Source of the DNA: an uncultured Pelagibacteraceae bacterium
GTDB taxonomy: Bacteria; Pseudomonadota; Alphaproteobacteria; Pelagibacterales; Pelagibacteraceae
Length of the DNA stretch: 52,058 nucleotides
NCBI GenBank assembly: GCA_902551895.1
Contig: CACDEU010000003.1
Coordinates: forward strand, 1-52,058
Direction of reading: 5' to 3'
Positions within the stretch are counted from its first letter, which is position 1; every line of letters begins with the position of its first letter. This document shows positions 20,406-30,778 of the stretch, piece by piece. Under the pieces are notes generated by a model. That model did not search any database. It saw only the letters and a list, made by a program, of their open reading frames with translations, and was not told the origin of the DNA. The position numbers and the translations under genes are program-made.

Positions 20406-21053
20406 ATGCTAGATAAAATTTTTCCGAAAATACACACAGAAGGATATAAATTTTTAGTTATATTCGTAGCTGCAACTATAGTCTTATATTTTATCCATGG
20501 ATTTTTAGGTTTTGTAGGTTTTGTGTTGTCAATTTGGGTTTATTATTTTTTTAGAGATCCTGATAGAGTTTCAATTGATGACGATAATTACTTAACAAGC
20601 CCGGCAGACGGGTTGGTGTTACAAGTACTAGAAACAAATGGACCTAAAGAACTTGAACTTGAAAATAAAAAATTTACCAAGATAAGTATTTTTATGAATG
20701 TTTTTGATTGCCATGTAAACAGAACTCCTTGTGGGGGAAAAATTTCTCAAATTGTTTATAAACCAGGAAAATTTTTTAATGCTTCTCTTGATAAAGCAAG
20801 TGAAGAGAATGAAAGAAATTACTATAAAGTTCAAAATAGCTCAGGAGAAGATATTATTGTAGTTCAAATTGCAGGATTGATTGCTAGAAGAATTGTTAAT
20901 GAATCTCACGAAGGGCAAGAGATTAAACAAGGAGAAAGAATTGGAATGATAAGATTTGGTAGTAGGGCTGATATTTATTTTGAAAATTATAAACCATTGG
21001 TAAAAGTCAATCAAAAAACTATTGCAGGAGAAACTTTAATAGCAAAAAAATAA
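20406..21053 (+). CDS. psd: Phosphatidylserine decarboxylase proenzyme
   Basis: FMNVFDCHVNRTPCGG and MIRFGSRAD autoprocessing site. Confidence 0.92.
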   Translation: MLDKIFPKIHTEGYKFLVIFVAATIVLYFIHGFLGFVGFVLSIWVYYFFRDPDRVSIDDDNYLTSPADGLVLQVLETNGPKELELENKKFTKISIFMNVFDCHVNRTPCGGKISQIVYKPGKFFNASLDKASEENERNYYKVQNSSGEDIIVVQIAGLIARRIVNESHEGQEIKQGERIGMIRFGSRADIYFENYKPLVKVNQKTIAGETLIAKK

Positions 21054-21056
21054 TAA

Positions 21057-21854
21057 ATGGAACAACAAAATAAAAACTTTAAACTTGTAAGCAATAAAAA
21101 AACAAGAGTAATTTTACCAAATATGTTTACTCTTGTTGGAGTGTGTATTGGTCTAAGTTCAATTAAATTTGCTTTTGATGAAAAATTTATTCTATCAGTT
21201 ATTGCAATAATAGTTGCTGCAATCATCGATGGGCTAGACGGAAGAATTGCAAGACTAATACAAGGAACATCAAAGGTAGGAAAAGAATTGGATTCATTAA
21301 CAGATGTTATTAGTTTTGGAGTAGCACCTGCATTTATAATGTATTTTTGGAAACTGAACGAGCTAGGAAGAATTGGATGGCTGATTTGTTTGATTTATGT
21401 TGTTTGTGTAGCTTTGAGGTTGGCAAGATTTAATGTAAATTCTGGAAAAGAACCATCTTGGAGAGATAATTTCTTTGAAGGAGTTCCATCACCAGCAGGA
21501 GGAGTGCTGGTTTTGATGCCATTAATTTATAGCTTAAGTGATATTCAAATTTTTAATGTTAATTATGATTTTTTTGTTCCAATATTATTTGTAATAATTT
21601 CAATATTATTGATAAGCAAAGCTCCTACTTATGCACTAAAAAAAATATCTGTTCCTAGAAATATGACCATATTTCTTTTACTAGCAGTAGTTTCTTACTT
21701 TGGTTTATTGTTAATTTATACTTTTAATGCGATAGTAATATCAGGATTGATTTATTTTATTATGATACCTATTAGTTTTATTCATTACAATAAATTGAGC
21801 AAAAACTTAAAAGAACAAAATATTTTAAATGAGGAACACGAAGATATTTTATAG
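21057..21854 (+). CDS. pssA: CDP-diacylglycerol-serine O-phosphatidyltransferase
   Basis: CDP-alcohol phosphotransferase motif DGLDGRIARLIQGTSKVGKELDSLTDVISFG. Confidence 0.92.
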   Translation: MEQQNKNFKLVSNKKTRVILPNMFTLVGVCIGLSSIKFAFDEKFILSVIAIIVAAIIDGLDGRIARLIQGTSKVGKELDSLTDVISFGVAPAFIMYFWKLNELGRIGWLICLIYVVCVALRLARFNVNSGKEPSWRDNFFEGVPSPAGGVLVLMPLIYSLSDIQIFNVNYDFFVPILFVIISILLISKAPTYALKKISVPRNMTIFLLLAVVSYFGLLLIYTFNAIVISGLIYFIMIPISFIHYNKLSKNLKEQNILNEEHEDIL

Positions 21855-22766
21855 ATGAAAAATAACACAATAGTTTCTTTAGCAGATTCAAACTATTTTG
21901 ATTTATTAAATGAATTAGTAGACTCAATTTTTAAATTTCCCGCAGGTAAAGAGGTAGATATATGTATACTTGATGCAGGATTATCAGATGAACAAAAAAA
22001 AATTCTATCAAATAAAGTTAAAGAAATAAAAAAAGCAGAATGGGATATTAAAGTTCCGGGACACAAAGTAGGGCAAAAAGAATGGTTAAAAAGCCAAGTA
22101 TCAAGAGCCTTTTTACCAAAATATTTCCCAGGGTATAAAAAATATCTATGGATTGATTGTGATGCGTGGGTTCATGATTGGTCTTCGGTAGAGCTTTATT
22201 TCAAAGCTTGCGATGGTGGTAAATTAGGAATAACTCAAACGATGGGACCAGGTTATAGAATAATGTCAAAAGTTAAATGGTTATTTGGTAAAATTGCAGT
22301 TATCAAATCTCAAAACTTTAAACATGCTATTAGTTCAAAAATTGGAATTGAAAACGCAAGAAAACTTGCTTTTGCTCCACATTTAAATATTGGTGTTTTT
22401 TCATTAGAGGAAAGTTCGCCATGCTGGAAAAATTGGCAAAAAAATTTAACAAAAACTTTAAATTCAGGAAAAATTTTTGGATCAGAAGGTCTTGCAATTA
22501 ATATGAGTGTTTATATTGATGATATAGAAACAGAGTTCCTTCCATTAAATTGTAATTGGATAGCAAGTAACTTATTACCAAAATACAACGAACAAAACCA
22601 ATCATTTGTAGAACCTTTTTTACCAAATACTAAAATTGGCATTATGCATCTTGCAGCGGGCTTATGGAAAGATGGAAAGGATATGAGAATAGACAAAAGT
22701 GTTGAGGTAGATATTAAAACTTTATCTAATAAAATTATTTCAAAAAGCTTAAGGTTTAATAATTAA
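21855..22766 (+). CDS. Putative glycosyltransferase (GT8-like)
   Basis: VSLADSNYFDLLNELVDSIFKF, DxD-like YLWIDCDAWVHDWSS, H-x-A-A-G-LWKDG C-terminal motif. Confidence 0.6.
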   Translation: MKNNTIVSLADSNYFDLLNELVDSIFKFPAGKEVDICILDAGLSDEQKKILSNKVKEIKKAEWDIKVPGHKVGQKEWLKSQVSRAFLPKYFPGYKKYLWIDCDAWVHDWSSVELYFKACDGGKLGITQTMGPGYRIMSKVKWLFGKIAVIKSQNFKHAISSKIGIENARKLAFAPHLNIGVFSLEESSPCWKNWQKNLTKTLNSGKIFGSEGLAINMSVYIDDIETEFLPLNCNWIASNLLPKYNEQNQSFVEPFLPNTKIGIMHLAAGLWKDGKDMRIDKSVEVDIKTLSNKIISKSLRFNN

Positions 22767-23378
22767 TTGAAAAAAAACAAAATTTCTAAAAATTGGATCA
22801 ATAGACAAAGAAGAGACATTTATGTTAGAAAATCAAAAATTGAAGGATACAGATCCAGAGCAGTTTATAAACTTGAAGAAATAAATAAAAAATTTAAAAT
22901 ATTTCACAACGGAGTCTCAGTTTTAGATCTTGGTGCAGCACCAGGGAGCTGGACGCAGTATATATCAAAGAATTATAAAAATATTAAATTGGCATCAATT
23001 GACATAAAAAAATTTGATGAAGTTGAAAATACATTTCAAATTACTGGAGATTTTAAAGAAGATATTTATAAACAAAAAATTTTAAATTTTTTTCAAGGAA
23101 AGATAGATATAATTATTTCCGATATGGCTGTAAATACTACAGGAAATAAAAACCTAGATTCTATTCAGACAAGTGAATTATGTCTTGATGCTATGAGGTT
23201 TTCTAAAGAACTTCTAAAAAAAAATGGAATATTTGTGTCTAAAATTTTTGTAGGCTCAACATTTAATGAAATTATTGGTGAATCTAAAAAAATATTTAAA
23301 AAAAATAAAGTTTTTAAGCCTAGTGCGAGTAGAAAAGAGTCCAAAGAAAGTTTTATAGTTTGTAGCTTGCTACGTTAG
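22767..23378 (+). CDS. rlmE: 23S rRNA (uridine-2'-O)-methyltransferase RlmE/FtsJ
   Basis: RSRAVYKLEEINKKF, VLDLGAAPGSWTQY, DIIISDMAVNTTG; TTG start. Confidence 0.9.
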   Translation: MKKNKISKNWINRQRRDIYVRKSKIEGYRSRAVYKLEEINKKFKIFHNGVSVLDLGAAPGSWTQYISKNYKNIKLASIDIKKFDEVENTFQITGDFKEDIYKQKILNFFQGKIDIIISDMAVNTTGNKNLDSIQTSELCLDAMRFSKELLKKNGIFVSKIFVGSTFNEIIGESKKIFKKNKVFKPSASRKESKESFIVCSLLR

Positions 23379-23417
23379 TTACCCTTTTTTTTTTAAAAGA
23401 ATCATATATACAAGGAC

Positions 23418-24482
23418 ATGGATCCCATAAGAGAAGCTCTCACATATGATGATGTGTTGCTAACACCAAAATACTCAGAAATTCTTCCTTCGGAAGCAAA
23501 AATTGAAACAAAATTATCAAACAATTTAAGTCTTAAAATACCCATAATTTCTTCTGCAATGGATACAGTAACTGAATCTAGCATGGCTATTCAAATTGCA
23601 AAATTAGGAGGAATAGGAGTTATTCATAGAAACTTAGATATAAAAAAGCAAATTTTAGAAATTAAAAAAGTTAAATCTAAAAATTTAAAAGTAGGAGCTG
23701 CAGTAGGCACAGGCACACTTGAAATTAAAAGAGCTGAAGCACTGCTTAAAGAAAAAATTGATTTAATTGTTGTAGACACTGCACACGGTCATACAAAAAA
23801 GGTAGCCGAAATAGTAAAAAAAATTAAAAAATTAAAATCAAAAAAAACTACTCTATGCGCAGGAAATATTGCTACAGCAGAAGCGGCTAAATTTTTATCT
23901 AAACTAGGTGTTGATGCGGTTAAAGTAGGTATCGGCCCAGGATCAATCTGCACAACCAGACTTGTCGCTGGAATTGGCGTTCCCCAATTGAGTGCAATAT
24001 TAGCCGCAAAAAAAGGTTTAGGTAAAAAAAAAATTATGCTTGTAGCTGACGGAGGAATTAAATTTTCTGGCGATATATCAAAAGCGTTATCAGCTGGTGC
24101 AGATGCCGTCATGATTGGATCATTATTTGCTGGGTCAAAAGAGTCACCAGGAAAATTAATAAAAAAAAATGGTAAATATTTTAAAAGTTTTAGAGGAATG
24201 GGCTCAATAGGTGCGATGAACAAAGGTTCAGCTGATCGATACTTTCAAAAAAAACAAAAAGATCCATCCAAGTATGTACCAGAAGGTGTTGAAGGCTTAG
24301 TAAAATATAAAGGATCGGTTAAAAAAATTATTTATCAATTGATTGGTGGTTTAAAGTCATCAATGGGATATTTGGGATCAAAAAATATTAATGATTTAAG
24401 AAACAAACCGAAATTTGTCAAAATAACTAAAGCTGGTTTTTATGAAAGTATGGTACATAATATAGATCAAGTTTTAAAATAA
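23418..24482 (+). CDS. guaB: IMP dehydrogenase lacking CBS (Bateman) domains
   Basis: EALTYDDVLLTPKYSEI, GIGPGSICTTRLVAGIGVPQ, FRGMGSIGAM; only 354 aa with direct junction EIKKVKSKNLKVGAAVG. Confidence 0.93.
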   Translation: MDPIREALTYDDVLLTPKYSEILPSEAKIETKLSNNLSLKIPIISSAMDTVTESSMAIQIAKLGGIGVIHRNLDIKKQILEIKKVKSKNLKVGAAVGTGTLEIKRAEALLKEKIDLIVVDTAHGHTKKVAEIVKKIKKLKSKKTTLCAGNIATAEAAKFLSKLGVDAVKVGIGPGSICTTRLVAGIGVPQLSAILAAKKGLGKKKIMLVADGGIKFSGDISKALSAGADAVMIGSLFAGSKESPGKLIKKNGKYFKSFRGMGSIGAMNKGSADRYFQKKQKDPSKYVPEGVEGLVKYKGSVKKIIYQLIGGLKSSMGYLGSKNINDLRNKPKFVKITKAGFYESMVHNIDQVLK

Positions 24483-24487
24483 AATAT

Positions 24488-24919
24488 ATGCAAAAAATTA
24501 TAAAATACTTTTTAATAATTTTCATTCTATTTAACTTCAAAGCTTTTGCTAAAGAAAACTTTTTTCAAGAAGCAAAAATTTTATTCGAAAAAGGAAAAAT
24601 TGAAGAATCAAAATTTCTTTTTCAAAGAAACATAGTTTTTAATCCAAAAGATTCTAAATCTTATTTATATTTGGCTAAAATATTTGAAAGTGAAGAAAAT
24701 GAGGTTGAAGAAGAAAAAAATATAAATACATCCCTTTTATTAGAGCCAGATAATGAAGAAGCTATGTATATGTTGATAAATATAAAATTAGAAAAATCAG
24801 ATATAAAAAAAGTAGAAGAGTTAAAAAAAAAATTTGAAATTATTTGCACTTCTCTTTGTTCCAATATCGATTCTATTGAAGACAGATTAAGCAATATTGA
24901 TGTTAATAATGGATCTTGA
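24488..24919 (+). CDS. Secreted TPR-repeat protein
   Basis: Signal peptide and TPR-like helices [24 protein letters not shown]... Confidence 0.6.
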   Translation: MQKIIKYFLIIFILFNFKAFAKENFFQEAKILFEKGKIEESKFLFQRNIVFNPKDSKSYLYLAKIFESEENEVEEEKNINTSLLLEPDNEEAMYMLINIKLEKSDIKKVEELKKKFEIICTSLCSNIDSIEDRLSNIDVNNGS

Positions 24920-26474
24920 GAAAAATCTTACTAAGATTTTAATCATAGATTATGGATCACAATTTACACAACTTATAGCTAGAAGAATTAGAGAACTTGG
25001 TGTTTATTCAAGAATAATTAGTCATAATAAAATTAAATTGAATGATATATTAAATAATAATGTAGGAGGCTTAATTTTATCAGGAGGCCCACTAAATGTT
25101 TACCAATCCAATAAAATAAAATTTGATAAAAGAATTTTGAATTTAGGAATTCCAACTCTAGGAATATGTTTTGGTCATCAAATATTATCTAAAAATCTAG
25201 GTGGCAAAGTAAAAAGATCTAAATACAGAGAATTCGGTTTAGCAACTATTAAAAAGAAAAATAAAAGCTTACTGACTAGAAATTTTTTTAATAGTAAAAA
25301 TACATGTGATGTTTGGATGAGCCATTCTGATGAGGTCTCTAAGCTTCCAAAAGGTTTTTCGGTTATAGCATCAACAAATAATTCAAAATTTGCAATGATT
25401 GAGAATTTTAAAAAAAAAATATTTGGAATTCAATTTCATCCAGAAGTTACGCATACTAAAAATGGAAAGAAAATATTAAGTAATTTTGTTTTTTCTATTT
25501 GTAAATTAAAAAGAAATTGGTCATCAAAACAACAAAAAACAAAGTTAATTAAAGAGGTTAAAAATCAAGTAAAAAATTCAAAAGTAATTTGCGCTTTATC
25601 AGGAGGTGTTGATAGTAGTGTAGTGGCCAAGTTATTAAAAGAAGCAATAGGAAATAAATTAAACTGTATATTTGTTAATACAGGATTATTGAGAAAATAT
25701 GAAGAAAAACAAGTAATTAGTACTTTTAAAAAAAGATTCAAAATCAATCTCATTTATGTAAATGCAAAAAATATGTTTTTATCTAAACTTAAAAATATTT
25801 CAGACCCTGAAAAAAAAAGAAAAATAATTGGAAATTTGTTTATTAAAATTTTTGAAAAACATGCGAAAAAAATAAAAAAAATAAAGTTTTTAGCTCAAGG
25901 AACTCTTTACCCTGATTTAATAGAGAGCAAATCTGTTACTGGAAGCCAAACTTCAAAAATAAAGTCACACCATAATGTTGGAGGCTTGCCAAAAAAAATG
26001 AAACTACAATTAGTTGAACCATTAAAATATTTATTTAAAGATGAAGTTAGAAAACTTGGTTTAGAATTAAAACTAGGGAAAGAAATTGTCCTAAGGCATC
26101 CATTTCCCGGGCCAGGGCTTGCTATTAGAATGCCTGGAATTATTACAGAAAAAAAAATAAAAATTCTTCAAGAGGCAGATAATATTTATATGGAAGAATT
26201 AAAAAAACATAATTTATATAATAAAATCTGGCAAGCTTATGCAGCTTTATTGCCAGTTAAAACTGTCGGTGTGATGGGTGACAATAGAACTTATGAATAT
26301 ATATGTTTGCTAAGGGCAATTACCTCAGAAGATGGAATGACTGCTGATTTTTTTAATTTTAATAAAAAATTCATGCAACTTGTATCAAATAAAATAATTA
26401 ATAATATAAGAGGCATAAATAGAGTAGTTTACGATGTAACATCAAAACCGCCAAGCACTATTGAACTAGAATGA
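24909..26474 (+). CDS. guaA: GMP synthase (glutamine-hydrolysing)
   Basis: [35 protein letters not shown] 24909 preferred over TTG 24897. Confidence 0.96.
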   Translation: MDLEKNLTKILIIDYGSQFTQLIARRIRELGVYSRIISHNKIKLNDILNNNVGGLILSGGPLNVYQSNKIKFDKRILNLGIPTLGICFGHQILSKNLGGKVKRSKYREFGLATIKKKNKSLLTRNFFNSKNTCDVWMSHSDEVSKLPKGFSVIASTNNSKFAMIENFKKKIFGIQFHPEVTHTKNGKKILSNFVFSICKLKRNWSSKQQKTKLIKEVKNQVKNSKVICALSGGVDSSVVAKLLKEAIGNKLNCIFVNTGLLRKYEEKQVISTFKKRFKINLIYVNAKNMFLSKLKNISDPEKKRKIIGNLFIKIFEKHAKKIKKIKFLAQGTLYPDLIESKSVTGSQTSKIKSHHNVGGLPKKMKLQLVEPLKYLFKDEVRKLGLELKLGKEIVLRHPFPGPGLAIRMPGIITEKKIKILQEADNIYMEELKKHNLYNKIWQAYAALLPVKTVGVMGDNRTYEYICLLRAITSEDGMTADFFNFNKKFMQLVSNKIINNIRGINRVVYDVTSKPPSTIELE

Positions 26475-27250
26475 TTTCAAAAATAAAAAAAATATTAAAT
26501 AAAAAAAATAAGTCAAAAATTATATGTTTAACCTCGTATTCAAAAAATATTTCCGAGGCAATTGATCCATATACTGATATAATTTTAGTAGGAGACTCAC
26601 TAGGTTCTGTTCTTTATAATTATTCTACTACCAGAAAAGTCACACTTAATCAGATGATAGAACATTCTAAAAGTGCGAGATTAGGGATTAAAAATAGTTT
26701 AATGGTTGTAGATATGCCATACAAAACATATTCAAACAAAGGAATAGCACTTAAAAACGCAAAAAGAATTATGAAAGAAACTAAGTGTGATGCAGTTAAA
26801 ATAGAAGGCGGATCATCAATTATTCAAATAGTAGAGCATTTAATTAAAAATAAAATTCCTTTGATGGGCCACTTAGGAATATTACCCCAGACTGTTAAAG
26901 GTAAATTTAAATTTAAAGGAAAAAAAATTAAAGAAAAAAATCAAATTTTTAAAGATGCCATGTTGCTTCAAGACAAGGGTGTATTTTCTATTGTCTTAGA
27001 ATGTGTAGAAACAAAACTTGCAAAACAAATTACTAAATCGTTGGAAATTCCAACCATAGGCATTGGTTCATCTCAAAATTGTGATGGACAAATTCTTGTT
27101 ATAGATGATTTAATAGGGTTAAATGAAACAAAAACAAAATTTGTTAAAAAATTCGGAAGAATTAAAAACAATATCTCTCAAGCTGTTAGAAATTTTAAAA
27201 AAGAAGTTTTAATTAAAAAATATCCAACAAAAAAATATTCTTATAATTAA
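26471..27250 (+). CDS. panB: 3-methyl-2-oxobutanoate hydroxymethyltransferase
   Basis: [51 protein letters not shown]. Confidence 0.93.
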   Translation: MISKIKKILNKKNKSKIICLTSYSKNISEAIDPYTDIILVGDSLGSVLYNYSTTRKVTLNQMIEHSKSARLGIKNSLMVVDMPYKTYSNKGIALKNAKRIMKETKCDAVKIEGGSSIIQIVEHLIKNKIPLMGHLGILPQTVKGKFKFKGKKIKEKNQIFKDAMLLQDKGVFSIVLECVETKLAKQITKSLEIPTIGIGSSQNCDGQILVIDDLIGLNETKTKFVKKFGRIKNNISQAVRNFKKEVLIKKYPTKKYSYN

Positions 27251-27858
27251 AAGAATTTTTTAAAGGATTTATTTATCTCCAAGATACCCAAATCTCCCAA
27301 ACCACCAATGATTAATTGAATGGCTACTATTAATATTACAATTAATCCAACATAACCAAACCATTGATGTTTTTTAATTTTTTCTGCAAAAAATCTAGCA
27401 AGAGTTACTACAAGAAGGACTGAAAGCACCAATCCAAAAATCATTAAGTTAAAGTTGTGCTTTGAAGCAGCAACTACAGCTATTACATTATCAAAACTTA
27501 AAGTGATATCAGCCAATAAAACCTTATAAACACTTTGAATATATGAAGGTTCTTTAGATACTTTAGTGGGCGACTTAATTTTTTTTAAATTGAACAAATC
27601 TTTTCTAAGGTCATTAATAATCCATATTAAAAGCAGTCCTCCTATAATTTTAACATAAGCAAATCCAAATAAATAAGATGCAAAGAAAGCAAAAATTATT
27701 CTAAAGATAAGAGCGCCAAACACTCCCCACAAAATTATTTGATTTCGATGTTTTGGAGCAAAGCTTGCAGCTATCATGCCAATAATTATGGCATTATCGG
27801 CTGCCATAATGACATCGATAAAAATTATCTGAGTAAGTATTATAGACTGTTCAATCAA
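27247..27858 (-). CDS. TerC-family (YjbE-like) integral membrane protein
   Basis: QIIFIDVIMAADNAIIIGMIAASF and ITLSFDNVIAVVAA repeated motifs. Confidence 0.85.
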   Translation of the reverse strand: MIEQSIILTQIIFIDVIMAADNAIIIGMIAASFAPKHRNQIILWGVFGALIFRIIFAFFASYLFGFAYVKIIGGLLLIWIINDLRKDLFNLKKIKSPTKVSKEPSYIQSVYKVLLADITLSFDNVIAVVAASKHNFNLMIFGLVLSVLLVVTLARFFAEKIKKHQWFGYVGLIVILIVAIQLIIGGLGDLGILEINKSFKKFF

Positions 27859-27867
27859 TGTTTATTA

Positions 27868-28359
27868 TTAATACTTTGATTTCTTCGTTCCTTCAATGAT
27901 TTCCTTTAATTCTTTATATTCATCGCAGTTACAATTAATTAAAACATTTAATCTTTCCTTAGCAAGCTTAATTCTATTAGTAGCAACATAGAGTTCGCCT
28001 AAATACTCATTGATTCCAACATGATTTGGTTCTATTGCAAGACCTTGAAGGTAATAAACTTCACCTTTTTCAAAATCTCCAAGTTTTCTCGAAGTAAAAC
28101 CTAAATAATTTAAAGTGTCAGGATTATTTGGTTTTTTTTTATTAGATACTAATAATAATTTTAAAGCTTTTTTGTATCTTTTTTCTGCCTTATTAGCCTT
28201 ACCTTTCTTATCATATTTTTTTGCTGATTTGATAAGAGTAACTGCTTTTTCGTAATTTGATTTAGTTTTACTACTGCTATTATCTGATGAGCCAGCAGAG
28301 AAAGAATAGTTAGCAAATCCAAAAATAATTATAAAAATTAATATAAATTTTTTTATCAT
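27868..28359 (-). CDS. Secreted TPR-repeat protein
   Basis: Signal peptide; TPR pattern NPDTLNYLGFTSRKLGDFEKGEVYYLQGLAIEPNH. Confidence 0.75.
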   Translation of the reverse strand: MIKKFILIFIIIFGFANYSFSAGSSDNSSSKTKSNYEKAVTLIKSAKKYDKKGKANKAEKRYKKALKLLLVSNKKKPNNPDTLNYLGFTSRKLGDFEKGEVYYLQGLAIEPNHVGINEYLGELYVATNRIKLAKERLNVLINCNCDEYKELKEIIEGTKKSKY

Positions 28360-29132
28360 TAGTTAAACTTTTTCATAGCGCTTAATGGTTTTAATATAAG
28401 TCCGTTTTCAACTAAATTTAATTTTATAGATTTGGCTGTATTTAAAGAACTTACATTATCACCATGTATGCAAATTGAGTCGATCTCGCAAGGTATCTGT
28501 TTTCCACTGTGACAATTTAGTGCCTGATTTTTTACCATACTAAGAACGTGTTTTTTGGCTTCATCAGGATTAGTGATTAGTGCATGTGGCTTTTTTCTTG
28601 ATACAAGATTACCATCATCTTCATAGTTTCTATCAGCAAATATTTCACATGCTATCTTCATGTTAAGTTTTTTTGCTGCTTCTTCCATTTTAGAACCTGT
28701 TGGAACTAAATAAATTAATTCTTTACTAATTTCATTGATAGCTTTTGCAAGAGTAGTTGCTAGTTCAATATCTTCACATGCCATGTTATTCAGTGCACCA
28801 TGAGGTTTAATATGCGTGACATTTTCTCCATATCTTATTGCTATATTCTCTAAGATTTCGTATTGATCGATAATAAGTTTTCTAATCTCATTGGCAGACA
28901 AATTCATTCTTTCTCTCCCGAAATTTTCAGGATCTTTGAATGAAGGATGGGCTCCTATACTTACACCATTATTTTTAGATATTTTTATTACCTCATTCAT
29001 TGTATTCTCATCTCCTGCATGATATCCGCAAGCTATATTAGCTGAATTAACAATTTTAAGTAACTCAGGGTCACTTTCATTTGAATGAAGCTTTGATTTT
29101 TCTCCCAAATCACAATTGATATTAATTTCCAT
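28359..29132 (-). CDS. pxpA: 5-oxoprolinase subunit A (LamB/YcsF family)
   Basis: MEININCDLGEKS, ANIACGYHAGDENTM, SIGAHPSFKDPENFGRERM; ATG 29132 preferred over TTG 29168. Confidence 0.93.
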   Translation of the reverse strand: MEININCDLGEKSKLHSNESDPELLKIVNSANIACGYHAGDENTMNEVIKISKNNGVSIGAHPSFKDPENFGRERMNLSANEIRKLIIDQYEILENIAIRYGENVTHIKPHGALNNMACEDIELATTLAKAINEISKELIYLVPTGSKMEEAAKKLNMKIACEIFADRNYEDDGNLVSRKKPHALITNPDEAKKHVLSMVKNQALNCHSGKQIPCEIDSICIHGDNVSSLNTAKSIKLNLVENGLILKPLSAMKKFN

Positions 29133-29160
29133 AATATTAATAGTAGGAGTATAACATGTC

Positions 29161-29835
29161 ATGATCAAAAATATAACAAATCTTGGTGACGCAGCAGTGT
29201 ACTGTGATTTTGGTAATCAAATTGATCAAGAAACTAATTTAAATGTAATAAAATATTTCAAGAATTTAAGAGAACTCAAAGTTAAAGGTATTACAAATAT
29301 AACACCATCTTACAATAAATTAATTGTTTCATTTGATCCTTCGGCTACAAATTATGAGAATATAAAGAATAAAATTCTAGATTTAAAATCTAAAAAAAAT
29401 CAAAATCAAAATAATAAATTAATTAAAATTCCAATATGTATAGACGAAGAATACTCATTGGACATAAAAAGATTATCCAAAAAGCTTAAAATTCAAAATG
29501 AACAAATTTACAGTTCATTTTTAGATAAAGAGTATTATTGTTATATGACAGGATTTATAGCAGGAATGCCTTTTTTAGGAGACATCAATGAAAATATTAG
29601 ATTGAATAGGTTAGAAACACCAAGAGTAAAAGTTCCTATGGGTTCAATAGGTATAACTGAACAATTTTGTAATATTTATACATACGAAAGTCCGGGCGGA
29701 TGGAATATAATTGGCAATACTCCAATTAAAGTTTTTAATAAACTTAATCAAGAAAATCCAACATTAATTAATCCTGGCGACAGAGTAAAGTTTTATAAAA
29801 TAAATAAACAAGAATACAAAAATTATAATGAGTAA
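29161..29835 (+). CDS. pxpB: 5-oxoprolinase subunit B
   Basis: KipI-like: YMTGFIAGMPFLG, PRVKVPMGSIGITEQFCNIY..PGGWNIIGNTP. Confidence 0.9.
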   Translation: MIKNITNLGDAAVYCDFGNQIDQETNLNVIKYFKNLRELKVKGITNITPSYNKLIVSFDPSATNYENIKNKILDLKSKKNQNQNNKLIKIPICIDEEYSLDIKRLSKKLKIQNEQIYSSFLDKEYYCYMTGFIAGMPFLGDINENIRLNRLETPRVKVPMGSIGITEQFCNIYTYESPGGWNIIGNTPIKVFNKLNQENPTLINPGDRVKFYKINKQEYKNYNE

Positions 29836-30778
29836 CGGTTATTTTAAAATACATAGACCTGGTATAAATTCTACATTTCAAGATTTAGGAAGATTTAACT
29901 TGCATCATATTGGAATACCACTGAGTGGAGTGATGGATAAAAGAAATTATTTGATTGGAAATAAATTAGTTGAAAATAGTAATAATATTTCTGCTGTAGA
30001 ATTTGCATACCAGGGACCTTTGTTAAAGCTACAATCCACAAAAGTAACTGCTGCTATTACAGGAGATGTAAATTTTAAAATATTAAGAGCTAATTCAAAC
30101 ATAGAAAACGGTCAATGTTATGAAACATTTGAACTTAATGATGGCGACCAGATTGATATTATATCAACAAATAAATCAGTCTATGGTTATTTTTTTATAA
30201 ATGGAGGTTTTGAAATAGAATCATTCTGGAAAAGCTTTTCGATAAACACCAAAGCAAAGGTAGGACCGAATGATGGAGCTAAATTTAATTTTAATCAAAA
30301 ATTATTTATTAAAAATAAAGAAAGTAAATTTCAAAAAAAAAAAATTGAACATTTAAATTCTAAAATTGAATTTATTAGAGTATTAAAAGGAACAAATTTT
30401 GACTATTTTTCAGAAGAGGCAAAAAATAATTTCTTTAATAAAGAATTCATAGTATCAAAACTTACCGATAGAATGGGCATGAGAATTGAAGGTCCAAAAA
30501 TTGAAAATATAGTTGAAACAAATATTAGATCAGAAGGATTAATAAAAGGAGTTATTCAAGTTCCTGGAGATGGAAATCCAATTATTATGTTGTCTGATTA
30601 TGGAACAATTGGTGGCTATCCAAAGATTGGTGTAGTTATATCAGCGGATCATGATAGATTAGCCCAATTAATTCCTGGATCAAAAATCAAATTTAAGTTA
30701 GTTGAATTGAATGAGGCAGAGAATCTTTATAAACTTTATGAAATTGAAACTAAAAATATATTAAATCAAATAAGATGA
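29828..30778 (+). CDS. pxpC: 5-oxoprolinase subunit C, biotin-dependent carboxyltransferase family
   Basis: RPGINSTFQDLGRFNLHHIGIPLSGVMD, IRSEGLIKGVIQVPGDGNPIIMLSDYGTIGGYP. Confidence 0.92.
   Translation: MSNGYFKIHRPGINSTFQDLGRFNLHHIGIPLSGVMDKRNYLIGNKLVENSNNISAVEFAYQGPLLKLQSTKVTAAITGDVNFKILRANSNIENGQCYETFELNDGDQIDIISTNKSVYGYFFINGGFEIESFWKSFSINTKAKVGPNDGAKFNFNQKLFIKNKESKFQKKKIEHLNSKIEFIRVLKGTNFDYFSEEAKNNFFNKEFIVSKLTDRMGMRIEGPKIENIVETNIRSEGLIKGVIQVPGDGNPIIMLSDYGTIGGYPKIGVVISADHDRLAQLIPGSKIKFKLVELNEAENLYKLYEIETKNILNQIR

Noticed and set aside
23789-24223. 144 aa minus-strand ORF inside guaB
   Set aside because: Shadow ORF antisense to a strongly conserved gene; low-complexity hydrophobic/Pro-rich translation with no domain signature.
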